The translations under genes were made by a program, and so were the position numbers. Below the pieces are notes generated by a model. The model was not told the origin of the DNA. It saw only the letters and a list, made by a program, of their open reading frames with translations, and ran no database searches. From Rickettsiales bacterium (GTDB lineage: Bacteria; Pseudomonadota; Alphaproteobacteria; Rickettsiales; JANQQO01), in NCBI GenBank assembly GCA_028289305.1, contig JANQQO010000275.1, positions 1 through 8,227 on the forward strand: DNA of 8,227 nt, in the 5' to 3' direction. Shown here in pieces: positions 1 through 5,684 of the stretch. Positions within the stretch are counted from its first letter, which is position 1, and each line of letters begins with the position of its first letter.

Positions 1-876
1 CTCAACGCCTTTAATGGCTTCTACGTCGATAGGCGCAGGGAGATAATCAATCACCGCATCGAGCAGTGGCTGCACGCCTTTGTTTTTGAAGGCAGTACCG
101 GTGAGCACGGGGACGAATAGGCCTTCGATCGTGCCTTTGCGGATGCAATCGCGGAGCTGTTCTGGGGTAGGTTCTTGGCCTTCCAGATAGGCTTCCATTA
201 CGGTATCGTCGGATTCTATCGCGGTTTCTACCAGCTTTTCGTGATATTCCTTGGCTTGGTCGGCCAGATCAGCGGGGATGTCTTCCTCGTGGAATTTTGC
301 GCCGAGGCTTTCATCTTCCCAAACAACGGCTTTCATGGTGATGAGGTCGATGACGCCTTTGAACTGATCTTCTGCGCCGATGGGGAGCTGAAGGCAGAGT
401 GGGGTTGCGCCCAAGCGGTCGGTGATCATGTCGACACAGCGGAAGAAATCAGCACCGGTGCGGTCCATTTTATTGACGAAGCACATGCGTGGTACGCCAT
501 ATTTATCAGCTTGGCGCCATACGGTTTCAGATTGGGGCTCTACGCCGGCAACGCCGTCGAACACGGCAATGGCGCCATCGAGCACGCGCAAGGAGCGCTC
601 TACTTCAATGGTGAAATCCACGTGGCCTGGGGTATCGATGATGTTGATGCGGTGATCACGCCAGAAACAGGTGGTGGCAGCGGAGGTGATGGTGATGCCG
701 CGCTCTTGTTCTTGTTCCATCCAGTCCATCGTGGCTTCGCCCTCGTGGACTTCCCCGATTTTGTGGGATTTACCGGTGTAATACAGAACGCGCTCTGTGG
801 TGGTGGTTTTGCCCGCATCGATATGGGCCATGATGCCGATATTGCGGTAGCGTTCTATAGGTGTGCTCCGTGCCAT
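1..876 (-). CDS. fusA: Elongation factor G, N-terminal 292 codons (partial, continues past left edge)
   Basis: EF-G is the ribosomal translocase GTPase that moves tRNAs and mRNA after peptide bond formation and helps recycle ribosomes. The translation begins MARSTPIERYRNIGIMAHID and carries all the G-domain motifs: P-loop AHIDAGKT at residues 17-24, switch I RGITI at 59-63, DTPGH at 81-85, NKMD at 135-138, and a G5-like TGTAFKNKG near residue 265. The usual length is about 690 aa, so domains II-V lie outside the window. The start is ATG at 876, preceded by a purine-rich AGAGGAAGAG stretch as ribosome binding site. It follows rpsG on the same strand after 137 bp, the standard str operon order. 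Identification is by direct motif reading and is essentially certain; no frameshift or missing motif is seen. Confidence 0.98.
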   Translation of the reverse strand, partial: MARSTPIERYRNIGIMAHIDAGKTTTTERVLYYTGKSHKIGEVHEGEATMDWMEQEQERGITITSAATTCFWRDHRINIIDTPGHVDFTIEVERSLRVLDGAIAVFDGVAGVEPQSETVWRQADKYGVPRMCFVNKMDRTGADFFRCVDMITDRLGATPLCLQLPIGAEDQFKGVIDLITMKAVVWEDESLGAKFHEEDIPADLADQAKEYHEKLVETAIESDDTVMEAYLEGQEPTPEQLRDCIRKGTIEGLFVPVLTGTAFKNKGVQPLLDAVIDYLPAPIDVEAIKGVE

Positions 877-920
877 AGTGTACTCTTCCTCTTTTAAGAT
901 CGTATGGTTGTTATCTGACG

Positions 921-980
921 AATAAATGACAGGGGTGCTTTAACCCCTATTGCCCCCATTTTTCAAGCAAAAAATGACAG
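921..980 (-). repeat. rpsG-fusA spacer with a short direct repeat and two hairpins
   Basis: The 137-bp spacer 877-1013 contains no gene. AATAAATGACAG at 921-932 recurs as AAAAAATGACAG at 969-980 (11 of 12 bases, 48 bp apart). Between the copies lie two perfect inverted repeats: AGGGGT 931-936 with ACCCCT 943-948 (6 bp, 6-nt loop), and CATTTTT 957-963 with AAAAATG 970-976 (7 bp, 6-nt loop). In the minus-strand mRNA these would be stem-loops between the S7 and EF-G cistrons. Neither is followed by a convincing U-run in the operon direction, so a full terminator is unlikely. Partial attenuation, an RNA processing site or chance are all possible. Confidence 0.35.
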
Positions 981-1013
981 TGAAGGGCGTGCGTGACGAT
1001 TTTTTGTATTGTG

Positions 1014-1484
1014 CTACCAGCGGTAGTGGGAGAAGGCTTTGTTCGCCTCGGCCATTTTATGCGTGTTTTCACGCTGGGTGATGGCTTTACCGCGGTTGTT
1101 GAATGCATCGAGCAGCTCAGCACTCAGACGATCTTTCATCGTTCTTTCATTGCGGCTACGTGCAGCATTGATAAGCCAGCGGATCGACAGCGCCAGGCTG
1201 CGCTCGGAGCGCACTTCCATCGGCACTTGGTAGGTAGCACCACCAACGCGGCGAGAGCGTACTTCAATAGCAGGGCGTACGTTTTCGATCGCTTTGATGA
1301 AGACTTCTACTGGGTCTTGTTTGGCTTTGCTGTGGATGATTTCTAATGCGTCATAGACGATGCGCTCTGCGACGGATTTTTTACCGCGCTCCATGAGGTA
1401 GTTAGTGAATTTGGCGATGGTGATGTTGCCAAATTTTGCATCAGGATGGAGTTTGCGTTTTTCTGCTCTATGACGACGGGACAT
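1014..1484 (-). CDS. rpsG: 30S ribosomal protein S7
   Basis: S7 is a primary assembly protein of the 30S head. It binds the 3' major domain of 16S rRNA and lines the E site next to the mRNA exit. The 156-aa product has the usual bacterial length and reads MSRRHRAEKRKLHPD at the start. Family signatures are EVFIKAIENVRPAIEVRSRRVGG from about residue 60, the TYQVPMEVR segment that follows, and the C-terminal THKMAEANKAFSHYRW. The start ATG at 1484 has AAGGA at 1493-1497, 8 nt upstream. The gene lies 22 bp downstream of rpsL and is certainly co-transcribed with it. In E. coli S7 represses its own operon by binding the rpsL-rpsG spacer; here that spacer is only 22 bp, so the E. coli-type structure is not expected. 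Confidence 0.98.
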   Translation of the reverse strand: MSRRHRAEKRKLHPDAKFGNITIAKFTNYLMERGKKSVAERIVYDALEIIHSKAKQDPVEVFIKAIENVRPAIEVRSRRVGGATYQVPMEVRSERSLALSIRWLINAARSRNERTMKDRLSAELLDAFNNRGKAITQRENTHKMAEANKAFSHYRW

Positions 1485-1506
1485 GAATGTTTTCCTTATT
1501 TATCGC

Positions 1507-1878
1507 TTATTTCGGACGCTTCGCACCGTATTTCGAACGGTTTTGCTTGCGGTCTTTGACGCCTTGGGTATCTAGCGTACCGCGGATGATGTGGTAGCGC
1601 ACACCAGGAAGGTCTTTCACACGACCACCGCGAATCATCACCACGGAGTGTTCTTGCAAATTATGGCCTTCACCAGGGATATAGCCGGTGACTTCATAGC
1701 CATTGGTGAGGCGGATACGCGCAACCTTACGCAGCGCAGAGTTTGGTTTCTTTGGCGTGGTGGTATACACACGCGTGCAGACGCCACGTTTTTGTGGGCA
1801 TGCTTCCAGCGCAGGCACTTTATTGCGCTTTATTTGTTTATCGCGCGGCTTGCGCACTAATTGGTTAATCGTGGGCAT
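1507..1878 (-). CDS. rpsL: 30S ribosomal protein S12
   Basis: S12 sits at the decoding centre of the small subunit and controls translational accuracy. The 123-aa product has the family core LEACPQKRGVCTRVYTTTPK, then PNSALRK and the GRVKDLPGVRYH loop. Lys43 (in TPKKPN) and Lys88 (in GRVKDLP) are both the wild-type residues, so the common streptomycin-resistance substitutions are absent; Asp89, the usual methylthiolation site, is present. The ending LDTQGVKDRKQ...SKYGAKRPK without a trailing alanine is the alphaproteobacterial form. The start ATG at 1878 follows GAGG (1892-1895) and a closer TAGG (1887-1890). It is the first gene of the str operon here, driven by the promoter at 1965-1993, with a leader of about 80 nt. 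Confidence 0.98.
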   Translation of the reverse strand: MPTINQLVRKPRDKQIKRNKVPALEACPQKRGVCTRVYTTTPKKPNSALRKVARIRLTNGYEVTGYIPGEGHNLQEHSVVMIRGGRVKDLPGVRYHIIRGTLDTQGVKDRKQNRSKYGAKRPK

Positions 1879-1939
1879 ATATAAAGCCTAACCTCGTTTT
1901 TCTTCTGTATTCGCCTATGTTTCGCGAGTGAGCAATTCA

Positions 1940-1961
1940 CCCCTCCCTCACGAAAGAGGGG
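1940..1961 (-). other. GC-rich hairpin at the 5' end of the rpsL leader
   Basis: CCCCTC at 1940-1945 can pair with GAGGGG at 1956-1961 (6 bp, 10-nt loop). A competing register pairs CCCTC 1945-1949 with GAGGG 1956-1960 around a 6-nt loop. The predicted transcription start from the upstream promoter falls at about 1957-1958, so the str mRNA would begin inside or right at this stem. A 5'-terminal stem could protect the mRNA from decay; that role is inference. No U-run follows, so it is not a terminator. Confidence 0.4.
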
Positions 1962-1964
1962 CGC

Positions 1965-1993
1965 ATCATAGTGATAGGTGTGGTGTGGGTCAA
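1965..1993 (-). promoter_or_regulatory. sigma70-type promoter of the str operon
   Basis: On the minus strand TTGACC (1993-1988) is separated by exactly 17 bp from TATGAT (1970-1965), a 5/6 and 5/6 match to the consensus at ideal spacing. It points at rpsL and gives a predicted start near 1957-1958 and an ~80-nt leader. It is the best promoter match I found in the window, as expected for ribosomal protein genes. Confidence 0.75.
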
Positions 1994-2031
1994 GCGAAAA
2001 TTTGCCCGATACAGGGGGCTGTAGCCACGCA

Positions 2032-2060
2032 TTGACTTCGCGTGCAAATAGCGCTAGATG
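2032..2060 (+). promoter_or_regulatory. Possible promoter of the symporter gene
   Basis: TTGACT (2032-2037, 5/6 match) is followed after 17 bp by TAGATG (2055-2060, only 3/6 match). The predicted start near 2067 would give a ~50-nt leader before the ATG at 2118. The good -35 and exact spacing support it; the poor -10 leaves it uncertain. It is divergent from the str promoter with about 40 bp between the -35 elements. Confidence 0.4.
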
Positions 2061-2117
2061 TTTTGCGGTGGATAGCGGGGTAGTGAGGCGTTTATAAAAT
2101 AGCATAGGTGAACGCAT

Positions 2118-3647
2118 ATGCACGGTCTGACGAAGTCTACGGTTTTTGCCGCTATTGTTCTTAGCATATTTACTGCAGTGATGGTTGGAGGGTTTGCGTA
2201 CGCAGAAGAAGCGGCGTTTAGCTCTGTTTTGGTCAGTAAGGCGGAACAATTCTTAAGTGTGGTGGTGGGTGCGCTGCAAGCCGTGTTGTTTTACCCGATC
2301 GCGGGTGTACCGTTCTTGGTGTTGTGGCTCATTATTGGCGGGGTGTTTTTCACCCTCCGTTTAGGCTTTATTAATGTACGGCTGTTTGGGCATGCGATTG
2401 CGGTGGTGCGTGGGAAATATTCCACCAAGAAGGATCCGGGAGAGGTCTCGCATTTTCAGGCGCTCGCTGCCGCGGTATCGGCCACAGTGGGATTGGGGAA
2501 TATTGCTGGTGTGGCGGTGGCCGTGTCGATGGGTGGGCCAGGCGCTGTGGTGTGGATGGCGATTGCCGGGCTCCTTGGCATGTCGACCAAATTTGCTGAA
2601 GTAACGATGGGGCAGAAATATCGCAAGTTTAATGAAAAGGGAAAGGTGTCTGGCGGCGCCTTTTATTATTTGCGTGACGGATTAAAAGAAAAGAATTTGC
2701 CGAAGCTGGGGAAGATATTGGCTGGCGTGTTCGCGGTGTTTTGTATTGGTGGTTCGCTGGGGGGCGGCAATATGTTCCAGGCGAATCAGTCAGTAGCGAT
2801 TTTAACCACGACATTCGGCACGCTGCATAGCGTGGACTGGGTGATTGCGCTGGTGCTGGCGGTGAGTGTGGGGATTGTACTGATTGGTGGGATTAAGCGT
2901 ATTGCGAAGGTGGCGGAAGCGATCGTGCCGCTGATGGCATTTATTTATATCAGTGCTGCGATGGTGGTGTTGCTGGCGAATGCTGATAAGGTAGGGCCAG
3001 CGCTGGCCTTTATGTTTTCCGATGCGTTTTCCGGTGAGGCGATAGGCGGCGGTATTATCGGGGCACTGATTGCAGGATTTCGCCGCGCCGCGTTTTCGAA
3101 CGAGGCGGGGCTTGGATCGGCACCGATTGCACATGCGGCAGCACGGACCAAGGAGCCGGTGCGTGAAGGCTGCGTAGCTCTTCTAGAGCCGTTTATCGAC
3201 ACAGTGGTGATTTGCTTTATCACCGGTATTGTGATCACGGTGACCGGTGTCTATTCGCAGGAAGCCTTTGAGGGTGGTGTGAATGGGGTGTTGATGACCA
3301 GTGCGGCATTTGCCACGGTGGTGGAGTGGTTCCCGCTGGTGCTTTCTGCAGCGGTGGTGCTATTTGCCTATTCGACAATGATTACCTGGAGCTATTATGG
3401 CGAGCGAGCGTGGGAATATCTCTTCGGGCATAAGAGTATCGGCGTGTATCACGTGATTTTTTGCACCGCGACGTTTTTTGGCGGGATTGTGAGCTTGAAG
3501 CTGGTGATTGATTTTTCTGATCTGCTGCTGCTTTCGATGGCGCTGCCGAATATGATTGGGCTGTATATATTGAGTGGGGATATTCGAAAAGAGCTTGATA
3601 CTTATGTGAAGAAGCTGAACGCTGGGAAGTTTAAGATAAAAGCCTAG
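2118..3647 (+). CDS. AGCS-family sodium/alanine-glycine symporter
   Basis: This is an inner-membrane secondary transporter that takes up alanine and/or glycine with Na+ (or H+). The 509-aa sequence shows AGCS signatures: ATVGLGNIAGVAVAVSMGGP around residues 122-141, then MSTKFAEVTMGQKYR at about 155-169, FSNEAGLGSAPIAHAAARTK from residue 326, EPVREGCVALLEPFIDT, and many hydrophobic helices ending in a short charged tail. Residues 1-29 resemble a cleavable signal peptide (TVFAAIVLSIF core, AYA then E30), which would put the segment before the first helix in the periplasm. The start ATG has AGGTGA at 2106-2111, 6 nt upstream. The gene is divergent from rpsL, and its stop is 5 bp from the stop of the convergent small gene. 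Substrate preference cannot be read from the sequence; family membership is firm. Confidence 0.95.
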   Translation: MHGLTKSTVFAAIVLSIFTAVMVGGFAYAEEAAFSSVLVSKAEQFLSVVVGALQAVLFYPIAGVPFLVLWLIIGGVFFTLRLGFINVRLFGHAIAVVRGKYSTKKDPGEVSHFQALAAAVSATVGLGNIAGVAVAVSMGGPGAVVWMAIAGLLGMSTKFAEVTMGQKYRKFNEKGKVSGGAFYYLRDGLKEKNLPKLGKILAGVFAVFCIGGSLGGGNMFQANQSVAILTTTFGTLHSVDWVIALVLAVSVGIVLIGGIKRIAKVAEAIVPLMAFIYISAAMVVLLANADKVGPALAFMFSDAFSGEAIGGGIIGALIAGFRRAAFSNEAGLGSAPIAHAAARTKEPVREGCVALLEPFIDTVVICFITGIVITVTGVYSQEAFEGGVNGVLMTSAAFATVVEWFPLVLSAAVVLFAYSTMITWSYYGERAWEYLFGHKSIGVYHVIFCTATFFGGIVSLKLVIDFSDLLLLSMALPNMIGLYILSGDIRKELDTYVKKLNAGKFKIKA

Positions 3648-3652
3648 TGGTG

Positions 3653-3832
3653 TTATTTCTTTTTCTTTAAGACATATTCGAGTTTTTGTACAGCAAGCCG
3701 GACGAGCTCTTCTTTGGGCGTGTTAAGCGGGGCCATGATGGAAGTTTCTTCCAATGTTCTTGGGTCCGCGGCACTCACCTTATACGCATTGCCCACTTGC
3801 CTAAATTCGATTATGTAGTGATCGTCTTTCAC
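3653..3832 (-). CDS. Small conserved-looking protein of unknown function (59 aa, GTG start)
   Basis: An open frame on the minus strand begins at GTG 3832-3830 and ends at TAA 3655-3653. It encodes a charged soluble peptide with YIIEFRQVGNAYKVSAADP near the N-terminus, ETSIMAPLNTPKEEL in the middle and AVQKLEYVLKKKK at the end. The layout (short beta-like E-F-x-x-V-G-N-x-x-K-V-S-A-x-D-P, then ...SI..P, then a helix ending KLEYVLKK) matches my memory of a small alphaproteobacterial family of unknown function (DUF6898-like, sometimes misannotated as serine hydroxymethyltransferase); that link is recalled, not tested. No ATG is available in the open frame, and TGA lies upstream. GTG has no Shine-Dalgarno, but a -10-like TATATT ends 7 nt before it, so a leaderless message is plausible. 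It fills the gap between the convergent symporter and the divergent J-protein gene. Confidence 0.72.
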   Translation of the reverse strand: MKDDHYIIEFRQVGNAYKVSAADPRTLEETSIMAPLNTPKEELVRLAVQKLEYVLKKKK

Positions 3833-3839
3833 AGGTGCT

Positions 3840-3867
3840 AATATATCACGATGTCGCGTTTTGTTAA
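3840..3867 (-). promoter_or_regulatory. Promoter of the 59-aa gene, apparently leaderless
   Basis: On the minus strand TTAACA (3867-3862, 5/6) and TATATT (3845-3840, 5/6) are 16 bp apart. The last -10 base is 7 nt before the GTG start codon, so transcription would begin at or next to the G of GTG. The -35 element lies inside codons 4-6 of the divergent J-protein gene. Confidence 0.45.
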
Positions 3868-4252
3868 ATCATTGGTGTTGTTGCTGGGGGTAGTGGGGGT
3901 GCTGCTATTGCTCAGGATAGGGGCGGCGATTCCAGCGTCTATACTGGGATTTATTTTATTTGTGGTTATGTTGGTGGAGCATCTGATGTACATACGTATT
4001 CTGCACAGCGAACATAAACGGTATAATCGAAGTGCTGATGGCGGTGGCCAAAGCCCTAAAGTACAGATGTCTGAAAAAGAGGCGCGGGAGATTTTGGGCG
4101 TGGATGCAGGGGCGAGTGCACAGGACATTAAAAAGGCACATCGTGATATGATTGCGCGCAATCACCCGGATAAAGGCGGGTCGAAATATCTAGCAGCGCG
4201 GATTAACGAGGCGAAAGATGTGCTGCTGAAAAAGAAAGGAAAGAAGGCATGA
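3851..4252 (+). CDS. Membrane-anchored J-domain protein, Tim14/Pam18-like
   Basis: This J-protein would recruit and stimulate an Hsp70 (DnaK) at the inner membrane. The 133-aa product has two hydrophobic segments (about residues 7-21 and 25-42), a basic linker (HSEHKRYNR), and a C-terminal J domain from about residue 74 to 127. The catalytic HPD is at 105-107 in RNHPDKGGSKYLAARINEAK, which closely resembles the mitochondrial import protein Tim14/Pam18. Basic residues before the first and after the second helix suggest both ends face the cytoplasm. Known relatives include Caulobacter TimB; the native partner and clients are not established by sequence. AGGTG lies 13 nt before the ATG, a rather distant ribosome binding site, and I found no convincing plus-strand promoter. 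Its stop overlaps the next start as ATGA, so translation of the two is probably coupled. Confidence 0.9.
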   Translation: MSRFVKSLVLLLGVVGVLLLLRIGAAIPASILGFILFVVMLVEHLMYIRILHSEHKRYNRSADGGGQSPKVQMSEKEAREILGVDAGASAQDIKKAHRDMIARNHPDKGGSKYLAARINEAKDVLLKKKGKKA

Positions 4253-5664
4253 GCGAGGTATCGGAGAGGAAGGCAGAAGGGGCAGCGGGGCATCAGTTTC
4301 ACCCATCGGTGCTGCGGGCCTATGATATTCGTGGGATTGTAGGAGAGACACTGAGCGCCCAGGATGCACAGGCGCTCGGGCAGGCGCTCGGCACGTTTAT
4401 TGGGCGGGAGCGGGGCACGGATACGCCGCGTATCGCACTGTGTTATGATGGGCGGTTATCCTCGCCGGAACTGGCTGAGGCGCTGTGTGACGGGCTGATG
4501 TCAACCGGTGCGGAGGTGATAGAAGTAGGGCGTGGGCCGACGCCGCTCTTATATTTCTCGGTGCATCATCTGGATTTGGATGGTGGGGTGATGGTGACGG
4601 GGTCGCATAACCCGCCGACGCATAATGGGTTTAAGATGATGCTGGGTAAGCAGGCGCTGTTCGGTGAGCAGATACAGGCGCTGGGCGTCTTGGCGGCGGC
4701 GGGGGATGTAGTGCGCGGAGAAGGTGCGCGCCAGCAAGCGGGGGTGACGGCGGATTATAAGGCGGCGCTATTGGGCGGTATGGAGCCAGGAGGCACAACG
4801 CTGAAAGTAGCGTGGGATCCCGGCAATGGCGCAGCAGGAGAGGTGGTAGAAGCGCTGTGTAGAGAATTGCCGGGCGAGCATCTGGTGATCAATGGGGCGA
4901 TTGATGGGCATTTCCCAGCGCATCACCCAGACCCGAGTGAAGAGAAGAATTTGACACAGCTGGTGGAGTTGGTGCAGGCGGAAGGCTGTGATCTGGGCCT
5001 GGCGTTTGATGGCGATGGCGATCGCGTAGGCGTGGTGGATCGCCTAGGCCGGGTGTTATGGGGTGATCAGCTGATGATCCTCTATGCGCGGGATGTGCTG
5101 GCGCAGCATCCAGGAGCTACGGTGATTGCCGATGTGAAGGCAAGCCAAGCGCTGTTTGATGCGGTGGAGGAGGCAGGTGGTGTGCCGCTGATGTGGAAAA
5201 CGGGGCATTCCTTGATTAAAGCAAAAATGGTGGAAACGGGCGCGTTGCTGGCGGGCGAGATGAGCGGGCATGTGTTTTTCAAAGACCGGTATTTCGGGTT
5301 TGATGACGGGATTTATGCGGCGGTGCGGCTTGTGAATCTGCTCGTGCATGCGGAAGCGGGCTTGGAGCAGATGTTGGATGGCCTGCCGCAGATGCATAAC
5401 ACGCCCGAGATGCGCATTGCCTGTGCGGAGGAGCGGAAATTTGCGATTGTGGATGAGGTGAAAGCGCGCGTGGCGGCGCTGGATGCGGATGTGTGTGATG
5501 TGGATGGGGTGCGGGTGCGCAATGAGGCGGGCTGGTGGCTGCTGCGGGCGAGCAATACGCAAGCCGCGCTGGTCGCGCGCTGTGAGGCAGAAAACGCGGA
5601 GGACTTAGCGGCGCTGAAGGCGATGTTAGAAGAGCAGTTGCAAAAGAGCGGGGTGGAGTTGTGA
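4249..5664 (+). CDS. Phosphomannomutase/phosphoglucomutase (alpha-D-phosphohexomutase family)
   Basis: This cytoplasmic Mg2+ enzyme interconverts the 1- and 6-phosphates of mannose and/or glucose, feeding GDP-mannose or UDP-glucose for LPS and exopolysaccharide. The 471 aa are close to the 463 of Pseudomonas AlgC. All four active-site loops are intact: TGSHNPP at 117-123 with phospho-acceptor Ser119, metal-binding DGDGDR at 254-259, sugar-specificity GEMSGH at 336-341, and phosphate-binding RASNTQ at 433-438. The GEMSGH form is typical of dual PMM/PGM enzymes rather than phosphoglucosamine mutase. The N-terminus has ~18 extra polar residues before HPSVLRAYDIRG. It starts within the J-protein stop (ATGA), with AAAGGA 8 nt upstream, and is followed after 20 bp by the two-unit protein gene. 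GC is about 60% by hand count of one line, higher than the gene after it. Which sugar dominates in vivo is not readable. Confidence 0.95.
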   Translation: MSEVSERKAEGAAGHQFHPSVLRAYDIRGIVGETLSAQDAQALGQALGTFIGRERGTDTPRIALCYDGRLSSPELAEALCDGLMSTGAEVIEVGRGPTPLLYFSVHHLDLDGGVMVTGSHNPPTHNGFKMMLGKQALFGEQIQALGVLAAAGDVVRGEGARQQAGVTADYKAALLGGMEPGGTTLKVAWDPGNGAAGEVVEALCRELPGEHLVINGAIDGHFPAHHPDPSEEKNLTQLVELVQAEGCDLGLAFDGDGDRVGVVDRLGRVLWGDQLMILYARDVLAQHPGATVIADVKASQALFDAVEEAGGVPLMWKTGHSLIKAKMVETGALLAGEMSGHVFFKDRYFGFDDGIYAAVRLVNLLVHAEAGLEQMLDGLPQMHNTPEMRIACAEERKFAIVDEVKARVAALDADVCDVDGVRVRNEAGWWLLRASNTQAALVARCEAENAEDLAALKAMLEEQLQKSGVEL

Positions 5665-5684
5665 GCATGATTAGGAGATAAGAT

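Noticed and set aside
175..897. 240-codon plus-strand open frame opposite fusA
   Set aside because: It is antisense to the clearly coding EF-G sequence, its translation is low-complexity and resembles no protein, and it is explained by codon bias of fusA.
1857..2249. 130-codon minus-strand frame covering the rpsL leader and the start of the symporter gene
   Set aside because: It overlaps the signal-peptide region of the symporter and the strong str promoter, and the translation looks random.
3789..3817. TTGCCC...TATGTA as promoter for the J-protein gene
   Set aside because: Spacing is 17 bp, but the -10 matches only 3 of 6 bases and it lies within the oppositely oriented small gene; not strong enough to list.
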